Positions 25,750 to 34,855 of a DNA stretch of 64,000 nt are shown here, piece by piece. Made by a program: the position numbers and the translations under genes. Source of the stretch: Providencia rettgeri (GTDB taxonomy: Bacteria > Pseudomonadota > Gammaproteobacteria > Enterobacterales > Enterobacteriaceae). Each line of letters starts with the position of its first letter. Within the stretch, counting starts at the first letter, position 1. The DNA lies in NCBI RefSeq assembly GCF_013255915.1, contig NZ_CP053896.1, positions 3,100,001 through 3,164,000 on the forward strand. Direction: 5' to 3'. Under the pieces are notes generated by a model. The model made no database searches and was not told the DNA's origin. It was given only the letters and a program-made list of their open reading frames with translations.

Positions 25750-28371
25750 ATGATCCAAATTGATCTCTCAACACTTGTTAACCGATTACACCCGATTGCT
25801 AAGCATGCGTTAGAAAGCGCAGCAGCCTACTGTGTAAGCCATCAACAACCTGAAATTACGATTGCTCAGTTTCTTCAGAAACTCATTGAAACGCCATTAA
25901 CTGACATTCGCCTAATCAGCCAGAAGAGCACTTTGGATATTAATAAGCTGTCAGAATTATTAGATATTCAAATTCCACCTCATCAAGCCATTACACAGAG
26001 CTACCCGAGCTTCTCTCCTTTATTGGTAGAGTGGATGAAAGACAGCTGGTTACTTGCATCGACAGAATTCAACCACAGTGAACTTCGCTCAGGTGTTCTC
26101 TTTCTCACATTATTACAAATGCCGTTGCGTTACCTCCCAAAACCGGTTGCAGACATGCTTTCACAAGTTAATCGAGAGCAATTAAAACTCAGTTTTGATA
26201 AGTGGACAGAAGGGTCTGCTGAATCGCCTTTTGACGAACAAGCACCTCAAAATAACGGCAAAATCGCGTCGGACTCATTGTTAGCAAAATTTACGCAAAA
26301 CATGACCGAACAAGCTCGAAATAATGAGCTCGACCCTGTTTTATGTCGCGATCATGAAATCGACCTTATGATTGATATCCTTTGCCGCCGTCGGAAAAAT
26401 AACCCTGTCGTCGTTGGGGAACCAGGCGTTGGGAAAAGCGCGCTTATTGAAGGCCTCGCATTGCGTATTATCGCCGGTGAAATCCCTGAAAAATTAAGAG
26501 GATGTGAACTTCTAACCTTAGATTTAGGTGCATTGCAAGCCGGTGCAGCGGTTAAAGGTGAATTTGAGAAACGCTTTAAAGGCATCATGCAAGAAGTTTC
26601 TCAATCTCCTCACCCCATAATTCTATTCATTGATGAAGCGCACACATTGATTGGTGCAGGTAATCAACAGGGTGGCCTAGATGTTTCCAATTTATTGAAA
26701 CCTGCATTAGCGCGCGGTGAATTGAGAACAATCGCCGCAACCACCTGGAGCGAGTATAAAAAATACTTCGAAAAAGATGCTGCGCTAGCCCGCCGTTTTC
26801 AGTTAGTTCAAGTTAAAGAGCCCATATCTGCGGACGCAATTATCATTATGCGTGGTTTACGCGCTATTTATGAAAAAGCACATAATGTTTTTATCGATGA
26901 TGAAGCACTTCGAGCCAGTGCTGAACTCAGTGAACGTTATATTTCAGGACGTCAATTACCTGATAAAGCCATTGACGTATTAGACACCGCATGTGCAAGG
27001 GCAGCGATCAATTTATCTTCGCCGCCAAAAATGCTCTCTTCATTAAAAACAGATCTCCAGCAAATAGAGATGGAGACAGCGATATTAAAAAGAGAACATC
27101 ATCTTGGCTTGGATAATCACTCAGAACGCCTTGAGGAATTAGCATCAAAAGCAAATGAGATTGAGCAAAAAGCTTCCGATATACAACAAGCATGGGAACA
27201 ACAACAAGCGCTTGTTTCGCAAATTATTACTTTGCGCTCAACGTTATTAGACGATGAGAATACTGAGCCCCAATCTGAAGAAACTTGCCAATTTGATGAG
27301 CTGAAACAGGAATTGCAAACATTAGACCAGCAACTTGCTCAACTACATGAAACACATTTGCTTGTTTCGCCACACGTCGATAAAAAACAAATTGCAGCCG
27401 TTATCGCAGAATGGACAGGCGTACCATTAAACCGATTATCGCAAGATGCTTTATCTATTGTTACAGACCTTCCCTGCTATTTAGAAGAAAGCATTAAAGG
27501 GCAATCATTAGCAATACAGTGCTTACATAAACATTTGTTAACGGCACGCGCTGATTTACGCCGCCCAGGTCGCCCTCTTGGTGCATTTTTATTGGCAGGG
27601 CCAAGTGGTGTCGGTAAAACAGAAACTGTGATCCAAATTGCACAATTAATGTTTGGTGGAACTCAATACCTAACGACTATTAATATGTCTGAGTTTCAAG
27701 AAAAGCATACGGTATCTCGTCTCATCGGTTCGCCACCAGGTTATGTCGGCTATGGTGAGGGGGGGATATTAACAGAAGCTATTCGTCAGAAGCCTTATTC
27801 TGTTGTACTACTTGATGAAGTCGAAAAAGCCCATCCAGACGTTCTAAATTTGTTCTATCAAGCATTTGATAAAGGCGAGATAGCCGATGGTGAAGGACGA
27901 GTCATTGATTGTAAAAATATCGCATTCTTCCTAACGTCTAATTTAGGTGACCATGTGATTACCGCGTATGCGGACAAGCCTGATGAGCTGCAAGATGCAC
28001 TTTATCCTGAGCTCACCACATTTTTTAAACCCGCCCTACTGGCCCGCATGGAAATTGTTCCTTATTTACCTCTTTCGGCTGATATTTTACGGCAAATTGT
28101 TGATAGTAAGCTGACGCGTCTTATGATCTTATTGAAACAACGTTTTAATGCAAAAATCCAGTTAGAAGATAGCGTCCCTAATGAAATTTTACGTCGAGCT
28201 TCTCGCGCTGAAAATGGTGCTCGTATCTTAGAATCAATTATTGACGGTGCCTTATTACCGCCTCTTTCTTTGTTGCTCCTTCAATTCAGTGCCCGTAATG
28301 AAACCATCTCCCATATTCGTTTAACAACGGAAAATGATGAATTTATTGCGGAGGTTAACAAAGAAAAATGA
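25750..28371 (+). CDS. tssH: T6SS sheath-recycling ATPase TssH (ClpV)
   Basis: 873 aa, AAA+ disaggregase that dismantles contracted TssBC sheaths. An N-terminal Clp_N domain is followed by the first ATPase domain (Walker A GEPGVGKSAL near residue 222, Walker B ILFIDEAHTL), a coiled-coil insertion and a second ATPase domain (GPSGVGKTETV near 617, VVLLDEVEKAHPD). The C-terminal ClpB D2-small domain is present. Both ATPase sites look intact. It overlaps the next gene by 4 bp. Confidence 0.96.
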   Translation: MIQIDLSTLVNRLHPIAKHALESAAAYCVSHQQPEITIAQFLQKLIETPLTDIRLISQKSTLDINKLSELLDIQIPPHQAITQSYPSFSPLLVEWMKDSWLLASTEFNHSELRSGVLFLTLLQMPLRYLPKPVADMLSQVNREQLKLSFDKWTEGSAESPFDEQAPQNNGKIASDSLLAKFTQNMTEQARNNELDPVLCRDHEIDLMIDILCRRRKNNPVVVGEPGVGKSALIEGLALRIIAGEIPEKLRGCELLTLDLGALQAGAAVKGEFEKRFKGIMQEVSQSPHPIILFIDEAHTLIGAGNQQGGLDVSNLLKPALARGELRTIAATTWSEYKKYFEKDAALARRFQLVQVKEPISADAIIIMRGLRAIYEKAHNVFIDDEALRASAELSERYISGRQLPDKAIDVLDTACARAAINLSSPPKMLSSLKTDLQQIEMETAILKREHHLGLDNHSERLEELASKANEIEQKASDIQQAWEQQQALVSQIITLRSTLLDDENTEPQSEETCQFDELKQELQTLDQQLAQLHETHLLVSPHVDKKQIAAVIAEWTGVPLNRLSQDALSIVTDLPCYLEESIKGQSLAIQCLHKHLLTARADLRRPGRPLGAFLLAGPSGVGKTETVIQIAQLMFGGTQYLTTINMSEFQEKHTVSRLIGSPPGYVGYGEGGILTEAIRQKPYSVVLLDEVEKAHPDVLNLFYQAFDKGEIADGEGRVIDCKNIAFFLTSNLGDHVITAYADKPDELQDALYPELTTFFKPALLARMEIVPYLPLSADILRQIVDSKLTRLMILLKQRFNAKIQLEDSVPNEILRRASRAENGARILESIIDGALLPPLSLLLLQFSARNETISHIRLTTENDEFIAEVNKEK

Positions 28372-29156
28372 AAGCAAGACTAAAAAATGCACTTGCTCTT
28401 CTTGAGTGCCGTGACGTAGAAGCGCTAGCCGTTCAATTTTTGACATATAGTTTTTCGCGTAGCGTATTCAGCGGGCTAATTATTTCATTGCTCAATAAAA
28501 CCGAAAATAGATTAGAAAGCTGGAACATTGACCACTCACTCCAAGTTCAAAGCCATTTTTTAGACACTGATATTACTGATGCCGATCACCCTTTAATTCA
28601 ACTTGTATTAAAGGGTGAACCCACATTTTGGAAGAATTTACAGCAAGGTAGCTACATTAATAACGCGTCATTACGTGATTTTATTTCGCAGCTTCCTGTT
28701 AATACTGGGCTGTATAGCTTACCACTGCATGATCTGAACCATAAACCATGCGGTGCCATTATTCTTTTAGGGCAGGCCAAAGAGTTAGAAAATTTCGAAC
28801 AAGGCATTTTCCCTATTTATTGCGAGCTCTTTCATCAGCAATTAAAACGCATTCTTGAATTGGCAAATACGCAACAAAAAATTTCGCACTTGCAATATCT
28901 CAATCAGTTGCAGAAAGAAAAGGAAGTAAGCCTCAATGAGGCCTTAAACATATTAACGGCATCAATCACAAGTATGGAACCAATAACAAATAACCCAAAA
29001 GATATTAATGATTTAGAGGCTTCTGTAGAGAGCTATGAAAAAGAAATTTTATTAAACAAGCGGCGTGAGCTAAAGGGAGATATCAACGCAATGGCAGAAC
29101 ACCTCAACATATCTAAGCGTGCGCTGATATATAAATTGAAGAAGTACGGAGTATAA
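28368..29156 (+). CDS. VasH-like regulator lacking the AAA+ sigma-54 activation domain
   Basis: 262 aa in the exact operon position of V. cholerae vasH. Residues about 10-165 look like a GAF-type sensor (SFSRSVFSGLIISLL...TGLYSLPLHDLNHKPCGAIILLGQAKEL). The last 35 residues are a Fis-type helix-turn-helix (GDINAMAEHLNISKRALIYKLKKYGV) as at the end of sigma-54 activators. Between them is only a ~70-residue, partly coiled linker: no GAFTGA, no Walker motifs. It could bind DNA but cannot activate sigma-54 RNA polymerase by itself. It may be a DNA-binding modulator or a degenerate regulator still under selection, since the frame is intact. Confidence 0.8.
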   Translation: MKARLKNALALLECRDVEALAVQFLTYSFSRSVFSGLIISLLNKTENRLESWNIDHSLQVQSHFLDTDITDADHPLIQLVLKGEPTFWKNLQQGSYINNASLRDFISQLPVNTGLYSLPLHDLNHKPCGAIILLGQAKELENFEQGIFPIYCELFHQQLKRILELANTQQKISHLQYLNQLQKEKEVSLNEALNILTASITSMEPITNNPKDINDLEASVESYEKEILLNKRRELKGDINAMAEHLNISKRALIYKLKKYGV

Positions 29157-29157
29157 A

Positions 29158-29808
29158 ATGAAAATACTGAAACTCTTTTTTTGCTCTTTGATGCTAGTTT
29201 TCTTCGCTTTGTCTGGAAAAGCTGAAAGCAATATTAGCCAGAAGATCGCTGAAGAACTCACCCAGTGTCGTCTAGAATCTTCTCAGCTTATTCGCTTAGA
29301 TTGCTATGACAAAATAGCGCTGTCCTCGACGCCTGCAGCAAATACTTCACCTAATATTGCTCAAATGGGGAAAACTTGGCGCCAAGCTTATGAACACGAA
29401 ATGAAACGTGTCGAAAATAGTGCGGGTTTCTTAGTCTCAGTACCTGAAAATGGTGATTACCCCGTCATTATGACTATCCCTGCCATTGGTTTTCAACCTC
29501 CGCGCCCTGTTCTCATGTTGAGCTGCATCGACAACATTACCCGTATGCAAATTATTTTACCCAATAAACAAGATGCAGGCAGTGTCATGGTCTCGACTGA
29601 TAGAACGCAATTCACTGCAGAATGGTTTTTACGCGAAAATGGCTATGTATTGGAATCAAGCCGTGGTTTACCTGGCATAGATGAAATCAAGCGTTTATTA
29701 AATGGCGAAAAATTGACTTTAAAATTAACTAATAACGAAAAACTAACGTTCAATATTTCAGGGATGTCCCAAGAAATTAAACCATTAAGAGCCGCTTGCC
29801 ACTGGTAA
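29158..29808 (+). CDS. vasI: T6SS-associated periplasmic protein VasI/TagO family
   Basis: 216 aa with an N-terminal signal sequence (MKILKLFFCSLMLVFFALSGKA). QKIAEELTQCRLESSQLIRLDCYDKIA matches the N-terminal signature of the VasI/TagO (VCA0118) family. The rest reads ...PRPVLMLSCIDNITRMQIIL...WFLRENGYVLESSRGLPGIDEIKRLL, with a C-terminal Cys. The role of this family is poorly known; it is present in vas-type clusters between vasH and tssA, as here. Confidence 0.85.
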   Translation: MKILKLFFCSLMLVFFALSGKAESNISQKIAEELTQCRLESSQLIRLDCYDKIALSSTPAANTSPNIAQMGKTWRQAYEHEMKRVENSAGFLVSVPENGDYPVIMTIPAIGFQPPRPVLMLSCIDNITRMQIILPNKQDAGSVMVSTDRTQFTAEWFLRENGYVLESSRGLPGIDEIKRLLNGEKLTLKLTNNEKLTFNISGMSQEIKPLRAACHW

Positions 29809-29813
29809 AAATA

Positions 29814-31262
29814 ATGACAAACAATACCCCTTATTCTTGGAAAGAACAGTTACTTGCCCATCTTGATGAACAGCTGGTGTGTAGTGCTGTGAACGATAGT
29901 GACCCCGACTGGGAGTATATCGATAGTGAAATGATAAAATTCGGCTCTCTCAGTCACAGCCAATTAGATGTTAAAGAAATTCAACGTCGGTGTTTGCGGT
30001 TGCTTGAAACACAGACAAAGGATTTCCGCTTAATCGTTCACTTATTACGTACCTTACAGCATGCAGGTGAACCTAAAGCATTAGTTTTAGCAGCGCAGAT
30101 CCTTTCTGATTTTACGCGCCAATATTGGCATGTCTGCTATCCAACGAATATTAAGCTCAAGTTACGCTTAGCGAACCAAATTATAAAACGCTTCGAATCA
30201 GTAAACGATATTTTTTGCCGTTCTGCTAATAGCAAAATGCGTGATGATATCCTGGGATCTTTTGCCTATTTAGCGCAATTTTGGCATGAACAGAGCCCTG
30301 AACTTTCTGAACAAATTGATGCATTGAGTCGAGGTTATCAGCGAATTGAAGAAAGCGAACAGCCCATAGTGTTAGCTTCAGCACCAAAAGAAGCCGCAAT
30401 GCCTATTACTGAAACTGTACAACCACCAGCAAATAGCTTTGTCATGCCAGCAATCAATATAAATCAGCATGACGAAAGACAATGGAAGCAAACGCTACTC
30501 CAAGTTTCAGAAGTTATTTGTTTACAAATGCCTGAAAGTTCAGTTGGTTATCGCTTACGACGTTATGCTATCTGGCATTCCATTACAATGTTGCCCCAAG
30601 CCGATCGTCAAGGTAAAACCCCCTTAGCGCCGGTTTCGATGGATCGCATAATGGATTACAAAGCCCAACTTTCTCAACCATCAAACTCCCTATTAAATAA
30701 TGTAGAGCAAAGCTTATCACTATCGCCTTATTGGCTAGAAGGCCACATGCTCGCAGCACAAGCAGCAGCTAAACTGGGTTATTCAGAAGTCGCGGATGGT
30801 ATCGCAGAAGAGTTACGTCTTTTTTTAGCTCGCCTTCCAAACCTCGTCAATTTGCATTTTTCTGATATGAGCCCTTTCGTCCCCGACAGCGTAAAAGAAT
30901 GGTTAGAAGATTGTCGCCAAACAGAGAGTGGCCAATTATCTCATTCAAATACCACATTATTACAGCAAGACGTTTTACTGTGCTATGAACAACAAGGGCT
31001 TGAAGCCGCATTGAAGCTCATTGAATCAAGCCTTGTAACTGCAATAGAGCCTAGAGATAAATTTTATGGGCAATTATTGTCAGCGCAACTATTCGAGCTC
31101 TCAGGAATGGGCTATATGGCGGCCCACTTATATCAGCAACTTTATACTGCTACTTTACACTTTTCACTCGAGGATTGGGAACCCAGCCTCGTAAGACAAC
31201 TCGTTCAAAAAACAGACAAAATACCAGAAACAACAATGACTATGGATAGGGATCTACAATAA
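29814..31262 (+). CDS. tssA: T6SS cap/priming protein TssA (VasJ)
   Basis: 482 aa. N-terminal ImpA_N domain (VKEIQRRCLRLLETQTKDFRLIVHLLRTLQHAGEPKALVLAAQILSDFTRQYWHVCYP), a central proline-rich linker, and a VasJ-type C-terminal helical domain ending EDWEPSLVRQLVQ. TssA proteins prime and cap tube-sheath assembly at the distal end. The ATG at 29814 (MTNNTPYSW) is taken; a possible start at 29796 lies inside vasI. It abuts tssM. Confidence 0.9.
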   Translation: MTNNTPYSWKEQLLAHLDEQLVCSAVNDSDPDWEYIDSEMIKFGSLSHSQLDVKEIQRRCLRLLETQTKDFRLIVHLLRTLQHAGEPKALVLAAQILSDFTRQYWHVCYPTNIKLKLRLANQIIKRFESVNDIFCRSANSKMRDDILGSFAYLAQFWHEQSPELSEQIDALSRGYQRIEESEQPIVLASAPKEAAMPITETVQPPANSFVMPAININQHDERQWKQTLLQVSEVICLQMPESSVGYRLRRYAIWHSITMLPQADRQGKTPLAPVSMDRIMDYKAQLSQPSNSLLNNVEQSLSLSPYWLEGHMLAAQAAAKLGYSEVADGIAEELRLFLARLPNLVNLHFSDMSPFVPDSVKEWLEDCRQTESGQLSHSNTTLLQQDVLLCYEQQGLEAALKLIESSLVTAIEPRDKFYGQLLSAQLFELSGMGYMAAHLYQQLYTATLHFSLEDWEPSLVRQLVQKTDKIPETTMTMDRDLQ

Positions 31263-34200
31263 TGAAATTACCGTTTTTCTCCATTTCAAACATAACCAAT
31301 TCGGTAAAAAAACTGTTTTTTGCTGATAGGCCCAAAATTGCCTCCTTTTTCCTATTTTTATTAGCGTTACTCCCTGCGCTCGTCATTGTGTGGATTTGGT
31401 GGTGGGGGCCGACATTCACTTATCAAGACTCAATGCCATTTAGTACACTCACCTCACGCTGGCTTGCTACGCTAATTATTATTTTGCTTGTCGTCAGTTG
31501 GATAGGTTTAGTTACATGGCGTCGAGTAAAAAAACTTGAAGCGTTAAAACTCGATGTTGAGTTAGCCGTTGTTGACCCCGTTAGGCAGGATATTGATTTC
31601 CAAAATCGTTATTTAGACTATTGGAAATCTCAATTTACTCGTCACCTAAATGGCCATTCTAAGGCTGTTTATTTGCGTCCTTGGTATTTTGTTTTAGGTG
31701 CAAACCAAAGCGGAAAACATAGCTTATTGAAAAATACGCTGAATCCATTGGATATCGCGCCAAGTGACAATATCGTTAATGAACAAAAGCTGCCTTTAAA
31801 TATTGAGTGCTTGTTGACGGATAGTGCCGTTCTTTTTGTTCCTAACGGCAAGCTATTGACTCAACCAAATGAACATAATGAGAAACCTCAACTCTATCAT
31901 CGGTTGTGGGAAGAGTTACTTAATTGGATAAAGACTAATCGCTCAAGACAACCCATGAACGGGATTATTTTAACGGTAGATACCTTATCCCTACTCACCA
32001 ATACGAAAGAGCAAAACAGCCAATTGATTGCTGACCTGCAAATGCGTATTGAAGAAATTAGAATGACTTTTAATAGTCAACTACCATTATATATCGTATT
32101 AACGAAGCTCGATTTACTACGTGGTTTCGATTCAATGTACCAGTCATTGGATGCGCAACAACGTAACCAAGTACTGGGTGTTTCTTTCGACCTTAAATCT
32201 CAAAAAGATTGGAAGACGGGTTTAACGCACTTCTGGTTACAGTGGGTTAACCAAATGAATAGCGCACTACCTGAAATGATGCTACAACGAGCAGAAGGTA
32301 ATCAACGTAGTGATTTATTCAGCTTTGTACGTCAAATAGAAGGGTTACAGAGCCACGTTATAACATTAATTAATGCACTGTTGATTAATAACGAACAACA
32401 TAACATTTGTTTAAGGGGTGTTTATCTCACCTCTGCATTACAGATTGGCCAAATAGACGATGTCTTTAGCCAAACGGCATCCGTGCAATACCATTTACCG
32501 ACAGCCCCACTAACAACTTGGCCAATCAATGATAGCCACCCTTACTTTACACATAATTTATTTGACCAAGTCCTTTTCAGTGAGCCCAATTTAGCAGCTG
32601 AAAATCAATATTGGGTCAAAAAACACCGTTCTCGTCTCTTAGTCACAACACTGGCCAGTTTTGCCGGTTTAATTGCGCTTTGGAGTGGTTGGAATCACTA
32701 TTATGATAAAAACTACCGCGCCGGTGAGAGTGTGCTTAATGAGGTTAAAGCCTTTAGAACGATAGATAATAACGTCCAAAAAGATACTGATGGTAGCTTA
32801 CAACTTCCCGTCCTCAACCCATTGCGTGAAGCGACACTTGCCTATGGGAACCACCGCGATAAAAATGCGCTGTTTTCTGATATGGGGCTGTATCAAGGCC
32901 AAAAAGTCGGCCCACAAGTTGAGCAAGTTTATCTGCAATTACTGACCGAACGTTTCTTACCCGCAATTATGTCAGGGCTTTTAATTGAACTTAATAATGC
33001 AGATAAGGGCAGTGAAGATAAACTCGAAATTTTACGCATTATGCGCATGTTAGAAGATAAAACAGGGCGCAATAATGGCATGGTTGAAGACTTTATGGCG
33101 AATTATTGGAGCCATCTCTTCACTGGGCAACGTGAAAAACAAATGCTATTAAAAGCACACTTACGTTATGCGCTTGAACACACGGATTGGAAAGCGGAAC
33201 GAGACAACGGTCTGATGACTGCGATTAAGGCCTTCACGCCTTTTGCGACCCCCATTAAAAATGCCCAGAAAGAACTCAGTGTGTTATCGCTTTATCAACG
33301 TGTGTACCAGGCATTACGGCTAAAAGCCAACCAAGAACTTTCAGCGCCTTTAAATTTGCAATATCAGATAGGCCCAAGTTTTAATACTGTTTTTACCGCT
33401 ATTGATGAGGATAAATTAGAAATCCCACAGTTTTTAACACGTTCAGGATTATTAAACTATTTTATTCGCCAAAATGACAAATTAGTTGAACTCACGTTGC
33501 TTGATGCTTGGGTGCTCAATCTCACATCAAATACCCAATATAGTGAGAATGACCGTAAAGAAATTCAACGTCAAATCAGTGAGCAATATATCAGTGATTA
33601 TATCGCTCAATGGCGTAACGGAATGAGTAATTTAGAAATTCGTGAATTTGACTCAATCCAAGATGAAATCATCGCTCTTGAACAAATCATCAGCGGAGAG
33701 CAGCCTTTACGTCGTGCCTTACAAGTTTTGCGTGATAATACGGTCATTCCATCCATTGATGAAAACTTACCTATTGAGAAACAAAAAGCCTTGATGGCAG
33801 AACCTTCTTACCGTTTATTAACACGTTTAGATAGAGAATTCACGCCTCAAACAGAAATACTGGTCAGTAATCAAGGAGAAAACTTACAGAATCTCAATCA
33901 AAAATTGAATGATTTGCATCGATATTTGTTGGGAATACAAAACTCTCCAGTACCGGGCAAAGCGGCACTTAAAGCAGTTTCCATGCGACTCAATGATAAT
34001 AATAAAGATGCCATATTTGAACTATCACAAATGGCTAAAACATTACCTGAACCGCTCAATCGTTGGGTAGATGAACTCGCTGAACAAGCCTGGAATGTTG
34101 TCCAGAAAGAAGCTATTCGACATATGGAAGTTGAATGGAATGAAAATGTTGTAAAACAATATAATACCTATATTGCTGGTCGCTATCCGTTTAATCCAAA

Positions 34201-34810
34201 CTCAAAACAAGATGTTCCATTAAGTGAGTTCGAACGCTTCTTTAAACCTAATGGCACACTCGATAGCTTCTATCAACAGAACTTACGTTTATTTGTTGAA
34301 AATAACTTAGTCGATAATAGGGATAGTCAATCACTGATCCGCTCTGATGTTTTAGCGCAAATTGAAACTGCAAATCGCATAAGAGAAACCTTCTTTAATG
34401 CACAAGGTAATTTAGAAGCACAATTTGCAGTTGAACCCCTTTCATTAAGTGGCAATAAACGCCGTAGTATCTTAAATCTTGACGGTCAGCTTATTGATTA
34501 TGCCCATAGCCGCAGCCATGTCACGCATCTCGTTTGGCCAAACTCGATGCGTTCAAATATTGAAAGTAAACTGACTCTAGTTCCGCTTTCCGGCGATAAA
34601 TCGCCTCGTTCAATTAGTTTCTCAGGACCGTGGGCACAAATGCGCTTAGTCGACGGTGCGAAGTTAATGAATATCAAATCCAATTCATTCGATATTCGTT
34701 TCACGATTGATAGCGGTGATATGACTTATCGAGTACTCGTTGATGAGTCTAATAATCCTTTCTTCGGAGGATTATTCACAAAGTTCCGTTTACCTGAAAC
34801 CCTTTACTAA
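31262..34810 (+). CDS. tssM: T6SS inner-membrane channel protein TssM (IcmF/VasK)
   Basis: 1182 aa. Two N-terminal membrane helices (about 25-48 and 68-88), then a cytoplasmic P-loop domain with Walker A GANQSGKHSLL near residue 145. A third helix lies near 460 (RLLVTTLASFAGLIALWSGW), and the large periplasmic part ends in the TssJ-binding beta domain (FSGPWAQMRLVDGAKLM...). TssJ-TssM-TssL make the trans-envelope complex. The Walker A Ser/Thr after Lys is His (GKH), so ATP binding may be lost; many TssM proteins work without it. A GC-rich stem-loop follows the stop codon. Confidence 0.95.
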   Translation: MKLPFFSISNITNSVKKLFFADRPKIASFFLFLLALLPALVIVWIWWWGPTFTYQDSMPFSTLTSRWLATLIIILLVVSWIGLVTWRRVKKLEALKLDVELAVVDPVRQDIDFQNRYLDYWKSQFTRHLNGHSKAVYLRPWYFVLGANQSGKHSLLKNTLNPLDIAPSDNIVNEQKLPLNIECLLTDSAVLFVPNGKLLTQPNEHNEKPQLYHRLWEELLNWIKTNRSRQPMNGIILTVDTLSLLTNTKEQNSQLIADLQMRIEEIRMTFNSQLPLYIVLTKLDLLRGFDSMYQSLDAQQRNQVLGVSFDLKSQKDWKTGLTHFWLQWVNQMNSALPEMMLQRAEGNQRSDLFSFVRQIEGLQSHVITLINALLINNEQHNICLRGVYLTSALQIGQIDDVFSQTASVQYHLPTAPLTTWPINDSHPYFTHNLFDQVLFSEPNLAAENQYWVKKHRSRLLVTTLASFAGLIALWSGWNHYYDKNYRAGESVLNEVKAFRTIDNNVQKDTDGSLQLPVLNPLREATLAYGNHRDKNALFSDMGLYQGQKVGPQVEQVYLQLLTERFLPAIMSGLLIELNNADKGSEDKLEILRIMRMLEDKTGRNNGMVEDFMANYWSHLFTGQREKQMLLKAHLRYALEHTDWKAERDNGLMTAIKAFTPFATPIKNAQKELSVLSLYQRVYQALRLKANQELSAPLNLQYQIGPSFNTVFTAIDEDKLEIPQFLTRSGLLNYFIRQNDKLVELTLLDAWVLNLTSNTQYSENDRKEIQRQISEQYISDYIAQWRNGMSNLEIREFDSIQDEIIALEQIISGEQPLRRALQVLRDNTVIPSIDENLPIEKQKALMAEPSYRLLTRLDREFTPQTEILVSNQGENLQNLNQKLNDLHRYLLGIQNSPVPGKAALKAVSMRLNDNNKDAIFELSQMAKTLPEPLNRWVDELAEQAWNVVQKEAIRHMEVEWNENVVKQYNTYIAGRYPFNPNSKQDVPLSEFERFFKPNGTLDSFYQQNLRLFVENNLVDNRDSQSLIRSDVLAQIETANRIRETFFNAQGNLEAQFAVEPLSLSGNKRRSILNLDGQLIDYAHSRSHVTHLVWPNSMRSNIESKLTLVPLSGDKSPRSISFSGPWAQMRLVDGAKLMNIKSNSFDIRFTIDSGDMTYRVLVDESNNPFFGGLFTKFRLPETLY

Positions 34811-34816
34811 TGTGAT

Positions 34817-34838
34817 TGCCTCCACTTTATGTGGGGGC
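34817..34838 (+). other. Intercistronic stem-loop between tssM and vasL
   Basis: GCCTCCAC (34818-34825) and GTGGGGGC (34831-34838) form an 8-bp stem with one G-U pair and a 5-nt loop. There is no T run, so it is more likely an mRNA-stability or processing element than a terminator. Confidence 0.45.
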
Positions 34839-34855
34839 ATAGGATATTCAACGAG

